Shown here: one piece after another, positions 1 through 5,768 of the stretch
Layout of the letters: the number at the start of each line of letters is the position of its first letter
Position numbering within the stretch: position 1 is the stretch's first letter
Source: Lachnospiraceae bacterium
GTDB lineage: Bacteria; Bacillota; Clostridia; Lachnospirales; Lachnospiraceae
NCBI GenBank assembly: GCA_900763175.1
Contig: CAAFJI010000102.1
Coordinates: 1-6,770 of the forward strand
Direction of reading: 5' to 3'
Length of the DNA stretch: 6,770 nt
Notes under the pieces: model-generated
Seen by the model: the letters and a program-made list of their open reading frames with translations, nothing else
Told to the model about the DNA's origin: nothing
Databases searched by the model: none
Translations under genes and position numbers: made by a program

Positions 1-60
1 ACTGCGGAGCAGTTATTCGATTATGAGCAAGTAGCGAAGCGGATTGCGAATATCCGCTAG
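1..60 (+). CDS. C-terminal end of an unidentified upstream protein (partial)
   Basis: The first reading frame is open from the window edge for 19 codons and stops at TAG (58-60). The other two plus frames stop earlier, at 22-24 and 32-34. The visible tail reads TAEQLFDYEQVAKRIANIR, a charged, helix-like end that looks coding, but it is too short for me to assign a family. It lies 90 nt before oadA on the same strand with no U-tract terminator between them, so it may share a transcript with oadA. That link is inference only. Confidence 0.5.
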   Translation, partial: TAEQLFDYEQVAKRIANIR

Positions 61-86
61 CCGAATGCTTTAAATGAAATCAGAAG

Positions 87-117
87 TCTGGTTTTGGCTG
101 CTTTTACCAGAGCAGCC
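87..117 (+). promoter_or_regulatory. oadA leader with two mutually exclusive hairpins
   Basis: The 90-nt gap before oadA contains two perfect stems that compete for the same bases. TCTGGT (87-92) pairs with ACCAGA (106-111). GGCTGCT (96-102) pairs with AGCAGCC (111-117) around an 8-nt loop. The second is more GC-rich and should win in a static fold. Neither is followed by a run of T, so this is not an intrinsic terminator. I see no convincing promoter in 61-150. The arrangement could be a weak leader switch or chance; I cannot tell which. Confidence 0.25.
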
Positions 118-150
118 GCCGGGCGAACTAAAAATATAAGGAGAACAATT

Positions 151-1563
151 ATGGCAGAAATTGAAAAAAAACCTGTTAAAATTGTGGAAACCATTCTGCG
201 TGATGCACATCAGTCCCTGATTGCAACCCGTATGACAACAGAGCAGATGCTTCCAATCGTTGATAAACTTGATCAGGTAGGCTACCATGCAGTAGAGTGC
301 TGGGGCGGTGCTACTTTTGATGCAAGCCTTCGTTTCCTTCATGAGGATCCGTGGGAAAGACTTCGTAAATTACGTGACGGTTTCAAGAATACAAAGCTTC
401 AGATGCTTTTCCGTGGCCAGAACATTCTTGGTTATCGCCCATATGCTGATGATGTTGTTGAGTATTTTGTTCAGAAATCTCTGGCAAATGGTATTGACAT
501 CATCCGTATCTTCGACTGCATGAACGACCTTCGTAACCTTCAGACAGCAGTACACGCTGCAAATAAGGAAAAAGGTCATGCACAGGTTGCACTATCCTAT
601 ACACTTGGTGATGCTTATACACTGGAATACTGGACAAGCATTGCAAAACGTATCGAGGAAATGGGTGCTGACTCCATCTGTATCAAGGATATGGCAGGAC
701 TTCTTCTTCCATATAAGGCAACTGAGCTTGTTACCGCATTAAAAGAGACAGTTAAGATCCCGATCGATCTTCATACACATTACACCTCAGGTGTAGCTTC
801 CATGACTTATCTGAAAGCAGTAGAGGCTGGTGTTGATATTATTGATACAGCAATGTCTCCATTTGCACTGGGAACTTCCCAGCCTGCAACAGAGGTTATG
901 GTTGAGACCTTCAAAGGTACTCCTTATGATACAGGATTTGACCAGCAGCTTCTTGCTGAGATCGCAGATTACTTCCGTCCGATGCGCGATGAGGCTCTTG
1001 AGAGTGGTCTCCTGAATCCGAAGAACCTTGGTGTAAACATTAAGACTCTTCTGTATCAGGTACCAGGTGGTATGTTATCCAACCTTACTTCCCAGCTGAA
1101 AGAGCAGCATGCAGAAGACAAGTTCTACGATGTTCTGGAAGAGGTTCCGCGTGTACGTAAAGATCTCGGTGAGCCGCCGCTTGTTACTCCATCTTCTCAG
1201 ATCGTTGGTACACAGGCTGTATTTAACGTTCTTATGGGCGAGAGATACAAGATGGTTACAAAAGAGACAAAGGATGTCCTTAGTGGAAAATATGGTGCAA
1301 CTGCAAAACCATTCAATCCGGAAGTTCAGAAGAAGTGCATCGGCGATGTACAGCCGATTACCTGCCGTCCGGCAGATCTTCTTGACAACGAGCTGGATAA
1401 GCTTGAAGGAGAGATGGCTCAGTATAAAGAGCAGGATGAGGACGTTCTGTCCTATGCACTGTTCCCACAGGTTGCAACTGATTTCTTCAAATATCGTCAG
1501 GCTCAGGAGACAAAGATCGATGAGACCGCTGCCGATACAAAGAACGGGGCATATCCGGTATAA
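151..1563 (+). CDS. oadA: Oxaloacetate decarboxylase alpha subunit / carboxyltransferase, without biotin domain
   Basis: This 470-residue protein is the carboxyltransferase subunit of a biotin-dependent oxaloacetate decarboxylase or of a two-subunit pyruvate carboxylase. It moves a carboxyl group between oxaloacetate/pyruvate and biotin. The HMGL-like TIM barrel fills about residues 9-280: RDAHQS (17-22) with metal ligand D18, the lysine expected to be carbamylated in IKDMAG (K179), and metal ligands H208 and H210 in HTH. The conserved PYC/OADA region follows, with YQVPGGM (302-308) and TPSSQIVGTQA (346-356). Family members with a fused carrier run to about 590 residues and end in a biotinyl domain with an MKM-type lysine. 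Here the protein stops after the carboxyltransferase region, so biotin must sit on a separate polypeptide not seen in the window. The start is the ATG at 151, with AAGGAG at 138-143 seven nt upstream; an in-frame TTG at 94 lacks that support. A strong terminator follows. Decarboxylase versus pyruvate carboxylase cannot be decided here. Confidence 0.9.
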   Translation: MAEIEKKPVKIVETILRDAHQSLIATRMTTEQMLPIVDKLDQVGYHAVECWGGATFDASLRFLHEDPWERLRKLRDGFKNTKLQMLFRGQNILGYRPYADDVVEYFVQKSLANGIDIIRIFDCMNDLRNLQTAVHAANKEKGHAQVALSYTLGDAYTLEYWTSIAKRIEEMGADSICIKDMAGLLLPYKATELVTALKETVKIPIDLHTHYTSGVASMTYLKAVEAGVDIIDTAMSPFALGTSQPATEVMVETFKGTPYDTGFDQQLLAEIADYFRPMRDEALESGLLNPKNLGVNIKTLLYQVPGGMLSNLTSQLKEQHAEDKFYDVLEEVPRVRKDLGEPPLVTPSSQIVGTQAVFNVLMGERYKMVTKETKDVLSGKYGATAKPFNPEVQKKCIGDVQPITCRPADLLDNELDKLEGEMAQYKEQDEDVLSYALFPQVATDFFKYRQAQETKIDETAADTKNGAYPV

Positions 1564-1564
1564 T
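1559..1564 (+). promoter_or_regulatory. Perfect TATAAT at the oadA stop codon, candidate -10 box
   Basis: A consensus TATAAT spans the last codon and stop of oadA. The hexamer 17 nt upstream (TACAAA, 1536-1541) matches TTGACA at only three of six positions, and there is no TG extension. If used, transcription would begin near 1571, just before the terminator hairpin, which would then form the 5' end of the flavoprotein-cmk-ispH-rpsA mRNA. The match may be chance, because a TA-rich double stop (TAATAA) is common. Confidence 0.25.
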
Positions 1565-1574
1565 AATATTCAAC

Positions 1575-1611
1575 AAAAGACACATACAGAACTTTCTGTA
1601 TGTGTCTTTTT
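1575..1611 (+). terminator. Intrinsic terminator after oadA
   Basis: The 17-nt arms (1575-1591 and 1594-1610) are perfectly complementary, running from AAAAGACACA to TGTGTCTTTT, with the innermost A-T pairs opening to form the loop. The left arm begins AAAA and the right arm ends TTTT(T), so the element reads as a rho-independent terminator on the plus strand and could also work in reverse. It starts 12 nt after the oadA stop and ends 14 nt before the next gene, leaving no room for a promoter in between. Confidence 0.9.
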
Positions 1612-1624
1612 GAAAGGTATATGA

Positions 1625-2914
1625 ATGAGTAAAATATTAATCATAGGCGGCGGTGCTGCCGGAATGATGGCTGGGGCTTTCCTTGCAAAAAATGGCCATG
1701 AGGTTCACATACTGGAGAAGAATGAGAAGCTGGGCAAGAAAGTATATATTACAGGAAAGGGAAGGTGTAATGTTACAAATAATTGTAACACAGAGGAATT
1801 ATTTCCGGCCGTGATGACCAATCCAAAATTCCTGTACAGCGCCTTTTATTCCTTTCCTCCTCAGGATGTAATGAAATTCTTTGAGAATGCAGGAGTTCCT
1901 TTAAAAACAGAGAGAGGAAATCGAGTATTTCCAGTATCAGACCATTCTTCTGATATCATCCGTGCCCTTGAACGGGAGCTGAAGAAAAATGGAGCTCATA
2001 TCCATCTGCATACAGAAGTGAAATCTGTAGAAACAGAACCTTTGCCAGATGAGAGTGAGACAGAAGGAAAAAAGGGAAAAGGGCCAAAGGAAATCATTCG
2101 GGGAGTTACCCTTGCAGACGGAAGCTTTCTGCCGGCAGATGAAGTGCTTGTTGCTACTGGAGGTCTTTCTTACAGATCTACAGGTTCTACCGGAGATGGC
2201 TATCGCTTCGCCAGGGAGACCGGCCATAAGGTGACAGAGCTGTCCCCTTCCTTAGTACCTCTTTGCACTAGAGAAGAGTATATTCCCAGATTGCAGGGAC
2301 TTTCCCTGAAAAATACGGAGCTTACCATAAAACAAGGGAAAAAAGTTCTGTTCCGGGATTTTGGGGAAATGATGTTCACTCATTTCGGTGTGACAGGTCC
2401 CATGATTTTGTCTGCCAGTGCACACATTGGCAAACAGCTGGAGAAAAGCGGAGAACTTCAGGCCTTTTTAGATTTGAAGCCAGCTCTTACCATGGAACAG
2501 CTAGATGCCCGCATTCTCCGGGAATTTGAGGCAGGTCCAAACAAACAGTTTAAAAATGTAATCGGAGTGCTTTTCCCATCCTCCCTTACCCCGGTTATGC
2601 TGGAAATCGGAGGAATCCTGCCGGAGAAGAAAATTCACGATATTTCAAAAGAGGAGAGAACACACTTCGAGAAAATTGTGAAAGCATTTCCTTTTACCAT
2701 TGTAGGTATGGGGGAGTTTAAGGAGGCTGTGATCACACGGGGCGGCGTTTCCGTGAAGGACGTACATCCAGGGACCATGGAATCCAGGAAGGTAAAGAAT
2801 CTGTATTTTATCGGAGAAGTGCTGGACCTGGACGCTGTGACAGGCGGCTATAATCTTCAGATCGCATGGTCCACAGCATATCTGGCAGCAATGGCCATCA
2901 AAGAAAAGGACTGA
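1625..2914 (+). CDS. HI0933/YhiN/BaiN-family FAD-dependent oxidoreductase
   Basis: This 429-residue flavoprotein belongs to the HI0933-like family, often annotated as an aminoacetone oxidase family FAD-binding enzyme or NAD(P)/FAD-dependent oxidoreductase. The N-terminal Rossmann motif is GGGAAGMMAG (8-17), with E31 placed to bind the ribose. TGKGRCNVTN (43-52), GLSYRSTGSTGDGY (180-193) and GEMMFTHFGVTGP (247-259) are family signatures. The C-terminal FAD motif GEVLDLDAVTGGYNLQIAW is at 397-415. A family-type insert domain lies at about 200-350. A hydrophilic Glu/Lys/Gly-rich loop at 143-156 looks longer than usual. The physiological substrate is unknown for most members; BaiN of bile-acid 7-dehydroxylating clostridia is a relative, but nothing here shows bile-acid metabolism. 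The start is the ATG at 1625 with GAAAGG seven nt upstream. An ATG at 1621 in another frame would give only a three-codon peptide. Soluble; first gene of the cmk-ispH-rpsA cluster. Confidence 0.9.
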   Translation: MSKILIIGGGAAGMMAGAFLAKNGHEVHILEKNEKLGKKVYITGKGRCNVTNNCNTEELFPAVMTNPKFLYSAFYSFPPQDVMKFFENAGVPLKTERGNRVFPVSDHSSDIIRALERELKKNGAHIHLHTEVKSVETEPLPDESETEGKKGKGPKEIIRGVTLADGSFLPADEVLVATGGLSYRSTGSTGDGYRFARETGHKVTELSPSLVPLCTREEYIPRLQGLSLKNTELTIKQGKKVLFRDFGEMMFTHFGVTGPMILSASAHIGKQLEKSGELQAFLDLKPALTMEQLDARILREFEAGPNKQFKNVIGVLFPSSLTPVMLEIGGILPEKKIHDISKEERTHFEKIVKAFPFTIVGMGEFKEAVITRGGVSVKDVHPGTMESRKVKNLYFIGEVLDLDAVTGGYNLQIAWSTAYLAAMAIKEKD

Positions 2915-2954
2915 TGCCGGGAAATCATTATAAATAATTGGAGGTAACTGGAAA

Positions 2955-3626
2955 ATGGGATGTAATATTGCCATTGACGGACCGGCAGGAGCCGGAAAGA
3001 GTACCATTGCGAAGAAAGTAGCAAAGGAGTTGTCCTTTATCTATGTAGATACAGGGGCAATGTACCGTGCAGTAGCTTTTTATCTGCTTCAGAACAAAGT
3101 GAAGGGAGACGATTTTGAGGGAATTGCCGGAAAGTGTACAGAAGCAGATGTTTCTATCCGCTATGAAAATGGAGAGCAGATTGTTCTTCTTAACGGGGAG
3201 AATGTAAATGCATACCTTCGTACAGAGGAAGTAGGAAATATGGCATCCAAAAGCTCTGCCAATCCGGCAGTACGTGCTCATCTTTTGAACCTGCAGCAGA
3301 ATCTTGCCAGGGAAAATGACGTGGTCATGGATGGCCGTGACATCGGAACAGTAGTCCTTCCAGAGGCACAGGTGAAGATCTTCCTTACAGCGAGTGTGGA
3401 GACAAGAGCCAGAAGACGCTATGAGGAATACCTGCAGAAAGGCGAGAGCGCAGATCTGGAGGAAATCAAGAAGGATATTGAGAATCGTGACCACCAGGAT
3501 ATGACAAGAGAGATTTCCCCTCTTCGCCAGGCTGAGGATGCAGTTCTTGTAGATTCTTCTGAAATGACCATCCGGCAGGTAGTAGATGCTATCCTTACAA
3601 TCTATGAAGAAAAGGTGAACCTGTAA
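2955..3626 (+). CDS. cmk: Cytidylate kinase (CMP/dCMP kinase)
   Basis: This 223-residue cytosolic P-loop kinase transfers phosphate from ATP to CMP or dCMP, feeding CTP and dCTP pools. The length is normal for the family. The Walker A loop GPAGAGKST is at 9-17 and DTGAMYR (32-38) belongs to the nucleotide-binding core. The CMP-binding motif DGRDIGT is at 126-132. The arginine-rich lid segment RARRRYEEYL (151-160) and the RDHQDMTREISPL segment (178-190, family pattern RDxxDxxRxxSPL) complete the active site. The start is the ATG at 2955, with GGAGGT at 2940-2945 nine nt upstream. It lies 40 nt after the flavoprotein and 1 nt before ispH, so it is almost certainly co-transcribed with both. A 302-codon open frame on the opposite strand (2928-3836) is a shadow of this gene and of ispH. 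Confidence 0.97.
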   Translation: MGCNIAIDGPAGAGKSTIAKKVAKELSFIYVDTGAMYRAVAFYLLQNKVKGDDFEGIAGKCTEADVSIRYENGEQIVLLNGENVNAYLRTEEVGNMASKSSANPAVRAHLLNLQQNLARENDVVMDGRDIGTVVLPEAQVKIFLTASVETRARRRYEEYLQKGESADLEEIKKDIENRDHQDMTREISPLRQAEDAVLVDSSEMTIRQVVDAILTIYEEKVNL

Positions 3627-3627
3627 A

Positions 3628-4497
3628 ATGAAAGTAAAGGTTGCAAAAACAGCAGGCTTTTGTTTTGGTGTCCAGCGAGCGGTCAATAAAGTGTATGAGC
3701 TGATAGACAGCTGTTCTGGCAGTCTGTATACCTTAGGTCCGATCATCCATAACGAAGAAGTGGTGAGGGACTTAGAAAACAGAGGTGTCCATGTTGCGAA
3801 GGAGGAGGAACTGAAAGGCCTTCCCAAAGGAAGCACTGTTGTGATCCGCTCTCATGGAGTGGGAAAAGCTGTGTATGACTGCCTTGAGGAAAATGGCATT
3901 TCCTATGTAGATGTGACCTGTCCCTTTGTCCTTAAGATCCACAGGATCGTGGAAAAGGAGAGCAAGGCCGGCTCCCACATTGTGATAGTGGGAGATCCGG
4001 ATCATCCGGAAGTAATTGGAATAAGAGGCTGGTGCATGGGTCCTTATACCGTGATCCGCACAGAAGAGGATGCGCTTGATTTTGACCCTCCGCAAGGCAA
4101 AAAAATCTGCATTGTGTCACAGACGACATTTAATTACAACAAATTTAAAGATTTAGTTGAAATTCTCCGCAAAAAGAGGTATGATAATAATGTTTTAAAT
4201 ATTCTCAATATTTTAAACACTATTTGTAATGCTACCGAAGAACGGCAGAGAGAAGCAAAAAGCATAGCCGGAGAGGTAGACACTATGTTAGTCGTTGGAG
4301 GCCGGCATAGCTCCAATACTCAAAAGCTGTTTGAAATATGTAAAAAGGAATGTAAAAATACTTACTATATACAAACACCTGTAGACTTGGATTCAGATAT
4401 GTTCCAATGCAGTAGTTATGTAGGTATTACAGCAGGGGCTTCAACCCCAAACAAAATTATTGAGGAGGTTCAAGAACATGTCAGAATTAAGTTTTGA
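3628..4497 (+). CDS. ispH: 4-hydroxy-3-methylbut-2-enyl diphosphate reductase (IspH/LytB)
   Basis: IspH carries out the last step of the MEP isoprenoid pathway, reducing HMBPP to IPP and DMAPP with an iron-sulfur cluster. The 289 residues hold all three cluster cysteines: C12 (GFCFG), C98 (VTCPF) and C200 (TICNAT). Substrate-contact residues align with E. coli IspH from memory: H41, H76, H126, E128, T167, S228-S229-N230 and S272. The start is 1 nt after the cmk stop, with a weak AAGGTG upstream, so translation is probably coupled to cmk. The 3' part differs from the 5' part: bases 4141-4200 are about 23% GC and 4321-4380 about 25%, against about 48% at 3841-3900. A Leu-Asn-Ile/Thr triple repeat (190-198) appears to add six residues before C200. 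In some clostridia IspH is fused to S1; here it ends in TTT TGA inside the S1 frame with a 20-nt overlap. All catalytic residues are present, so it should be functional. Confidence 0.96.
   Translation: MKVKVAKTAGFCFGVQRAVNKVYELIDSCSGSLYTLGPIIHNEEVVRDLENRGVHVAKEEELKGLPKGSTVVIRSHGVGKAVYDCLEENGISYVDVTCPFVLKIHRIVEKESKAGSHIVIVGDPDHPEVIGIRGWCMGPYTVIRTEEDALDFDPPQGKKICIVSQTTFNYNKFKDLVEILRKKRYDNNVLNILNILNTICNATEERQREAKSIAGEVDTMLVVGGRHSSNTQKLFEICKKECKNTYYIQTPVDLDSDMFQCSSYVGITAGASTPNKIIEEVQEHVRIKF
4157..4185 (+). promoter_or_regulatory. Candidate internal sigma-A promoter inside ispH
   Basis: TTGAAA (4157-4162) and TATGAT (4180-4185) each match the sigma-A consensus at five of six positions and are separated by exactly 17 nt. 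Transcription would start near 4192, about 286 nt before the S1 start codon, and could supply rpsA mRNA independently of the upstream genes. The site lies in the AT-rich block of ispH, which raises the chance of a random match. It has not been tested. Confidence 0.4.
4192..4218 (+). repeat. Imperfect palindrome directly after the candidate promoter
   Basis: The 12-nt arms GTTTTAAATATT (4192-4203) and AATATTTTAAAC (4207-4218) are inverted repeats with one mismatch, separated by CTC. The inner seven pairs are perfect. The palindrome begins about 7 nt after the candidate -10 box, so it could be an operator-like protein site or a 5' stem-loop of an internal rpsA transcript. It is entirely inside the ispH coding frame. 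No T tract follows, so it is not a terminator. Confidence 0.45.
4195..4221 (+). repeat. Three 9-nt tandem units coding Leu-Asn-Ile / Leu-Asn-Ile / Leu-Asn-Thr
   Basis: The units are TTAAATATT, CTCAATATT and TTAAACACT, which are in-frame in ispH and give residues 190-198. Dropping two units would leave the sequence VLNTICNAT, which is what I recall for related IspH proteins at this place. The units have diverged at the DNA level, so any duplication is not fresh. Confidence 0.6.
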
Positions 4498-5557
4498 ACA
4501 GATGCTGGAAGATTCCGTAAAAACAATCAGAAATGGAGAAATCGTACAGGGAAAGGTCATCGATGTAAAAGAAGATGAAATTATCCTGAACATTGGCTAT
4601 AAGGCTGATGGCATTATCACCAAGAGTGAATATAGCAATGATCCTTCCGTAGTACTTACCGATGCTGTACATGTAGGTGACTCCATGGAAGCGAAAGTCC
4701 TTAAGGTAAACGATGGTGAAGGCCAGGTTATCTTAACTTATAAGAGACTTGCAGCTGAGAAAGGAAACAAACGTCTTGAGGAAGCATTTGAGAACCAGGA
4801 AGTATTAAAAGCTCCTGTAACTCAGGTACTGGATGGAGGCCTTTGCGTTAACGTTGAGGAGACTCGCGTATTCATCCCGGCAAGCCTTGTTTCTGATACC
4901 TACGAGAAAGATCTCAGTAAGTATGCAGATCAGGAGATTGAATTCGTTATCACAGAGTTCAATCCAAGAAGACGCCGTATCATTGGTAACCGCAAACAGC
5001 TTCTTGTTGCTGAGAAGACTAAGAAACAGCAGGAGCTTATGGAGCGTATCCATGTTGGCGATACTGTTGAAGGTGTTGTTAAGAACGTTACAGATTTCGG
5101 TGCATTCATCGATCTTGGCGGAGCAGACGGACTTCTTCACATCTCTGAGATGTCCTGGGGCAGAGTAGAGAACCCGAAGAAGGTATTTACAGTTGGTGAG
5201 ACTGTAAAAGTTATGATTAAAGACATCAAGGGCGAGAAGATTGCTCTTACAATGAAATTCCCGGAGGAGAATCCATGGCTTACAGCAGCTGAGGACTTCG
5301 CTGTAGGAAATGTTGTGACAGGAAAAGTTGCACGTATGACAGACTTTGGTGCATTTGTTGAGCTTGCACCTGGTGTAGATGCACTTCTTCATGTATCTCA
5401 GATTTCCAGAGAGCACGTTGCAAAGCCAGCTGATGTACTTTCCATCGGACAGGAGATTCAGGCTAAGGTTGTTGACTTCAATGGCGAGGATAAGAAGATC
5501 AGCCTGAGCATGAAAGCTCTTGAGACTCCAGCTGAGGAAGCACCAGTAGAGGAATAA
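4478..5557 (+). CDS. rpsA: Ribosomal protein S1 (four S1 domains)
   Basis: This 359-residue protein of the 30S subunit binds mRNA through OB-fold S1 repeats. Four repeats are visible at about 19-90, 105-174, 192-261 and 276-346. The last two are the most typical, with TDFGAFIDLGGADGLLHISEMS split as TDFGAFIDLG (205-214) and ADGLLHISEM (216-225), and the parallel TDFGAFVELA (288-297) and VDALLHVSQI (300-309). Low-GC Gram-positive S1 homologues usually have four repeats rather than the six of enterobacteria, so the length is normal. The tail (349-359) is acidic. The start is the ATG at 4478 (MSELSFEQ), with GAGGAGG at 4462-4468 nine nt upstream; an in-frame TTG at 4460 would overlap that site and is not needed. 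The gene begins inside ispH and is followed by a terminator. It may be served by an internal promoter in ispH as well as by the upstream operon promoter. Confidence 0.95.
   Translation: MSELSFEQMLEDSVKTIRNGEIVQGKVIDVKEDEIILNIGYKADGIITKSEYSNDPSVVLTDAVHVGDSMEAKVLKVNDGEGQVILTYKRLAAEKGNKRLEEAFENQEVLKAPVTQVLDGGLCVNVEETRVFIPASLVSDTYEKDLSKYADQEIEFVITEFNPRRRRIIGNRKQLLVAEKTKKQQELMERIHVGDTVEGVVKNVTDFGAFIDLGGADGLLHISEMSWGRVENPKKVFTVGETVKVMIKDIKGEKIALTMKFPEENPWLTAAEDFAVGNVVTGKVARMTDFGAFVELAPGVDALLHVSQISREHVAKPADVLSIGQEIQAKVVDFNGEDKKISLSMKALETPAEEAPVEE
4492..4497 (+). other. TTT TGA at the ispH stop: possible +1 frameshift site into S1
   Basis: The ispH frame ends AAG TTT TGA. A +1 slip of the Phe tRNA from TTT (4492-4494) to TTT (4493-4495) puts the ribosome on GAA CAG, which is exactly the S1 frame (Ser-Phe-Glu-Gln). 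This resembles the CUU UGA site of prfB. Unlike prfB, no Shine-Dalgarno-like stimulator lies just upstream; the nearest (4462-4468) is more than 20 nt away. Any fusion product would probably be minor. Confidence 0.25.
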
Positions 5558-5569
5558 TTAAGAATAAAG

Positions 5570-5604
5570 CTGCCATTCGCAGAAAGATGTGAATGGCAGT
5601 TTTT
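5570..5604 (+). terminator. Intrinsic terminator after rpsA
   Basis: CTGCCATTCGCA (5570-5581) pairs with TGTGAATGGCAG (5588-5599) through 12 bp including one G-U, with the loop GAAAGA, followed by TTTTT (5600-5604). It starts 13 nt after the rpsA stop and ends the plus-strand cluster. Read on the minus strand the tail is only CTTTATTC, so it would stop the convergent gene poorly. Confidence 0.9.
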
Positions 5605-5615
5605 GTCGTATCTGT

Positions 5616-5655
5616 GAAAGAGGGTATGGTTCTCATGGGAATTATACTCTCTTTT
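5616..5655. repeat. Second stem-loop in the convergent intergenic region
   Basis: AAAGAGGGTAT (5617-5627) pairs with ATACTCTCTTT (5644-5654) over 11 bp with one G-U, around a 16-nt loop, and G5616 can wobble with T5655. The right arm ends in a short T run within the stem itself. It could act as a weak terminator in either direction. It directly abuts the next inverted repeat. Confidence 0.5.
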
Positions 5656-5711
5656 GTTATGCCCGAATCTGGCTGCCACACTTCGCTGTGATATCCGGAT
5701 TCGGGCATAAT
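5656..5711. repeat. Long 16-bp inverted repeat with inner hairpin
   Basis: TTATGCCCGAATCTGG (5657-5672) pairs with CCGGATTCGGGCATAA (5695-5710). The outer 13 bp are perfect, followed by one U-G and two G-C pairs. The 22-nt loop contains CACA/TGTG (5677-5680 and 5687-5690) around CTTCGC. There is no T tract on either strand. The shape resembles a REP-like or other dispersed palindromic element, or a transcript-end structure shared by the two convergent genes. Copy number cannot be judged from one window. Confidence 0.7.
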
Positions 5712-5725
5712 TCCTGTAAACAGGA
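5712..5725. repeat. Small hairpin next to the long inverted repeat
   Basis: TCCTG (5712-5716) and CAGGA (5721-5725) form a perfect 5-bp stem with loop TAAA. It is the fourth stem-loop in the 160-nt interval between rpsA and the convergent gene. It is too short to stand alone as a functional call. Confidence 0.3.
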
Positions 5726-5768
5726 GTATGTTCCGAGATCTGTTTGAAAAAATCTTCCCAGACCTTTG

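Noticed and set aside
94..150. In-frame TTG extension of oadA adding 19 residues
   Set aside because: The ATG at 151 has AAGGAG at the right distance and matches the usual family N-terminus; the extension would translate through the leader hairpin.
1382..1410. TTGACA inside oadA as a promoter -35 box
   Set aside because: At 17 nt spacing the -10 position reads GAAGGA, which is not promoter-like.
1109..1624. 171-codon plus-strand frame overlapping oadA and the terminator
   Set aside because: It is an out-of-frame shadow of oadA, runs through the terminator hairpin and is rich in Arg, Ser and Leu.
2928..3836. 302-codon open frame on the minus strand across cmk and the start of ispH
   Set aside because: It lies opposite two certain genes, has no recognisable motif or plausible ribosome binding site, and its composition (many Cys, Ile, Leu) is typical of antisense shadows.
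4805..5416. 203-codon minus-strand open frame opposite rpsA
   Set aside because: It is fully inside the well-supported S1 gene, with no motif and shadow-like composition.
5740..5768. Six-T run on the minus strand after the nuclease stop (plus-strand AAAAAATC) as its terminator
   Set aside because: I could find no inverted repeat immediately before the T run on that strand.
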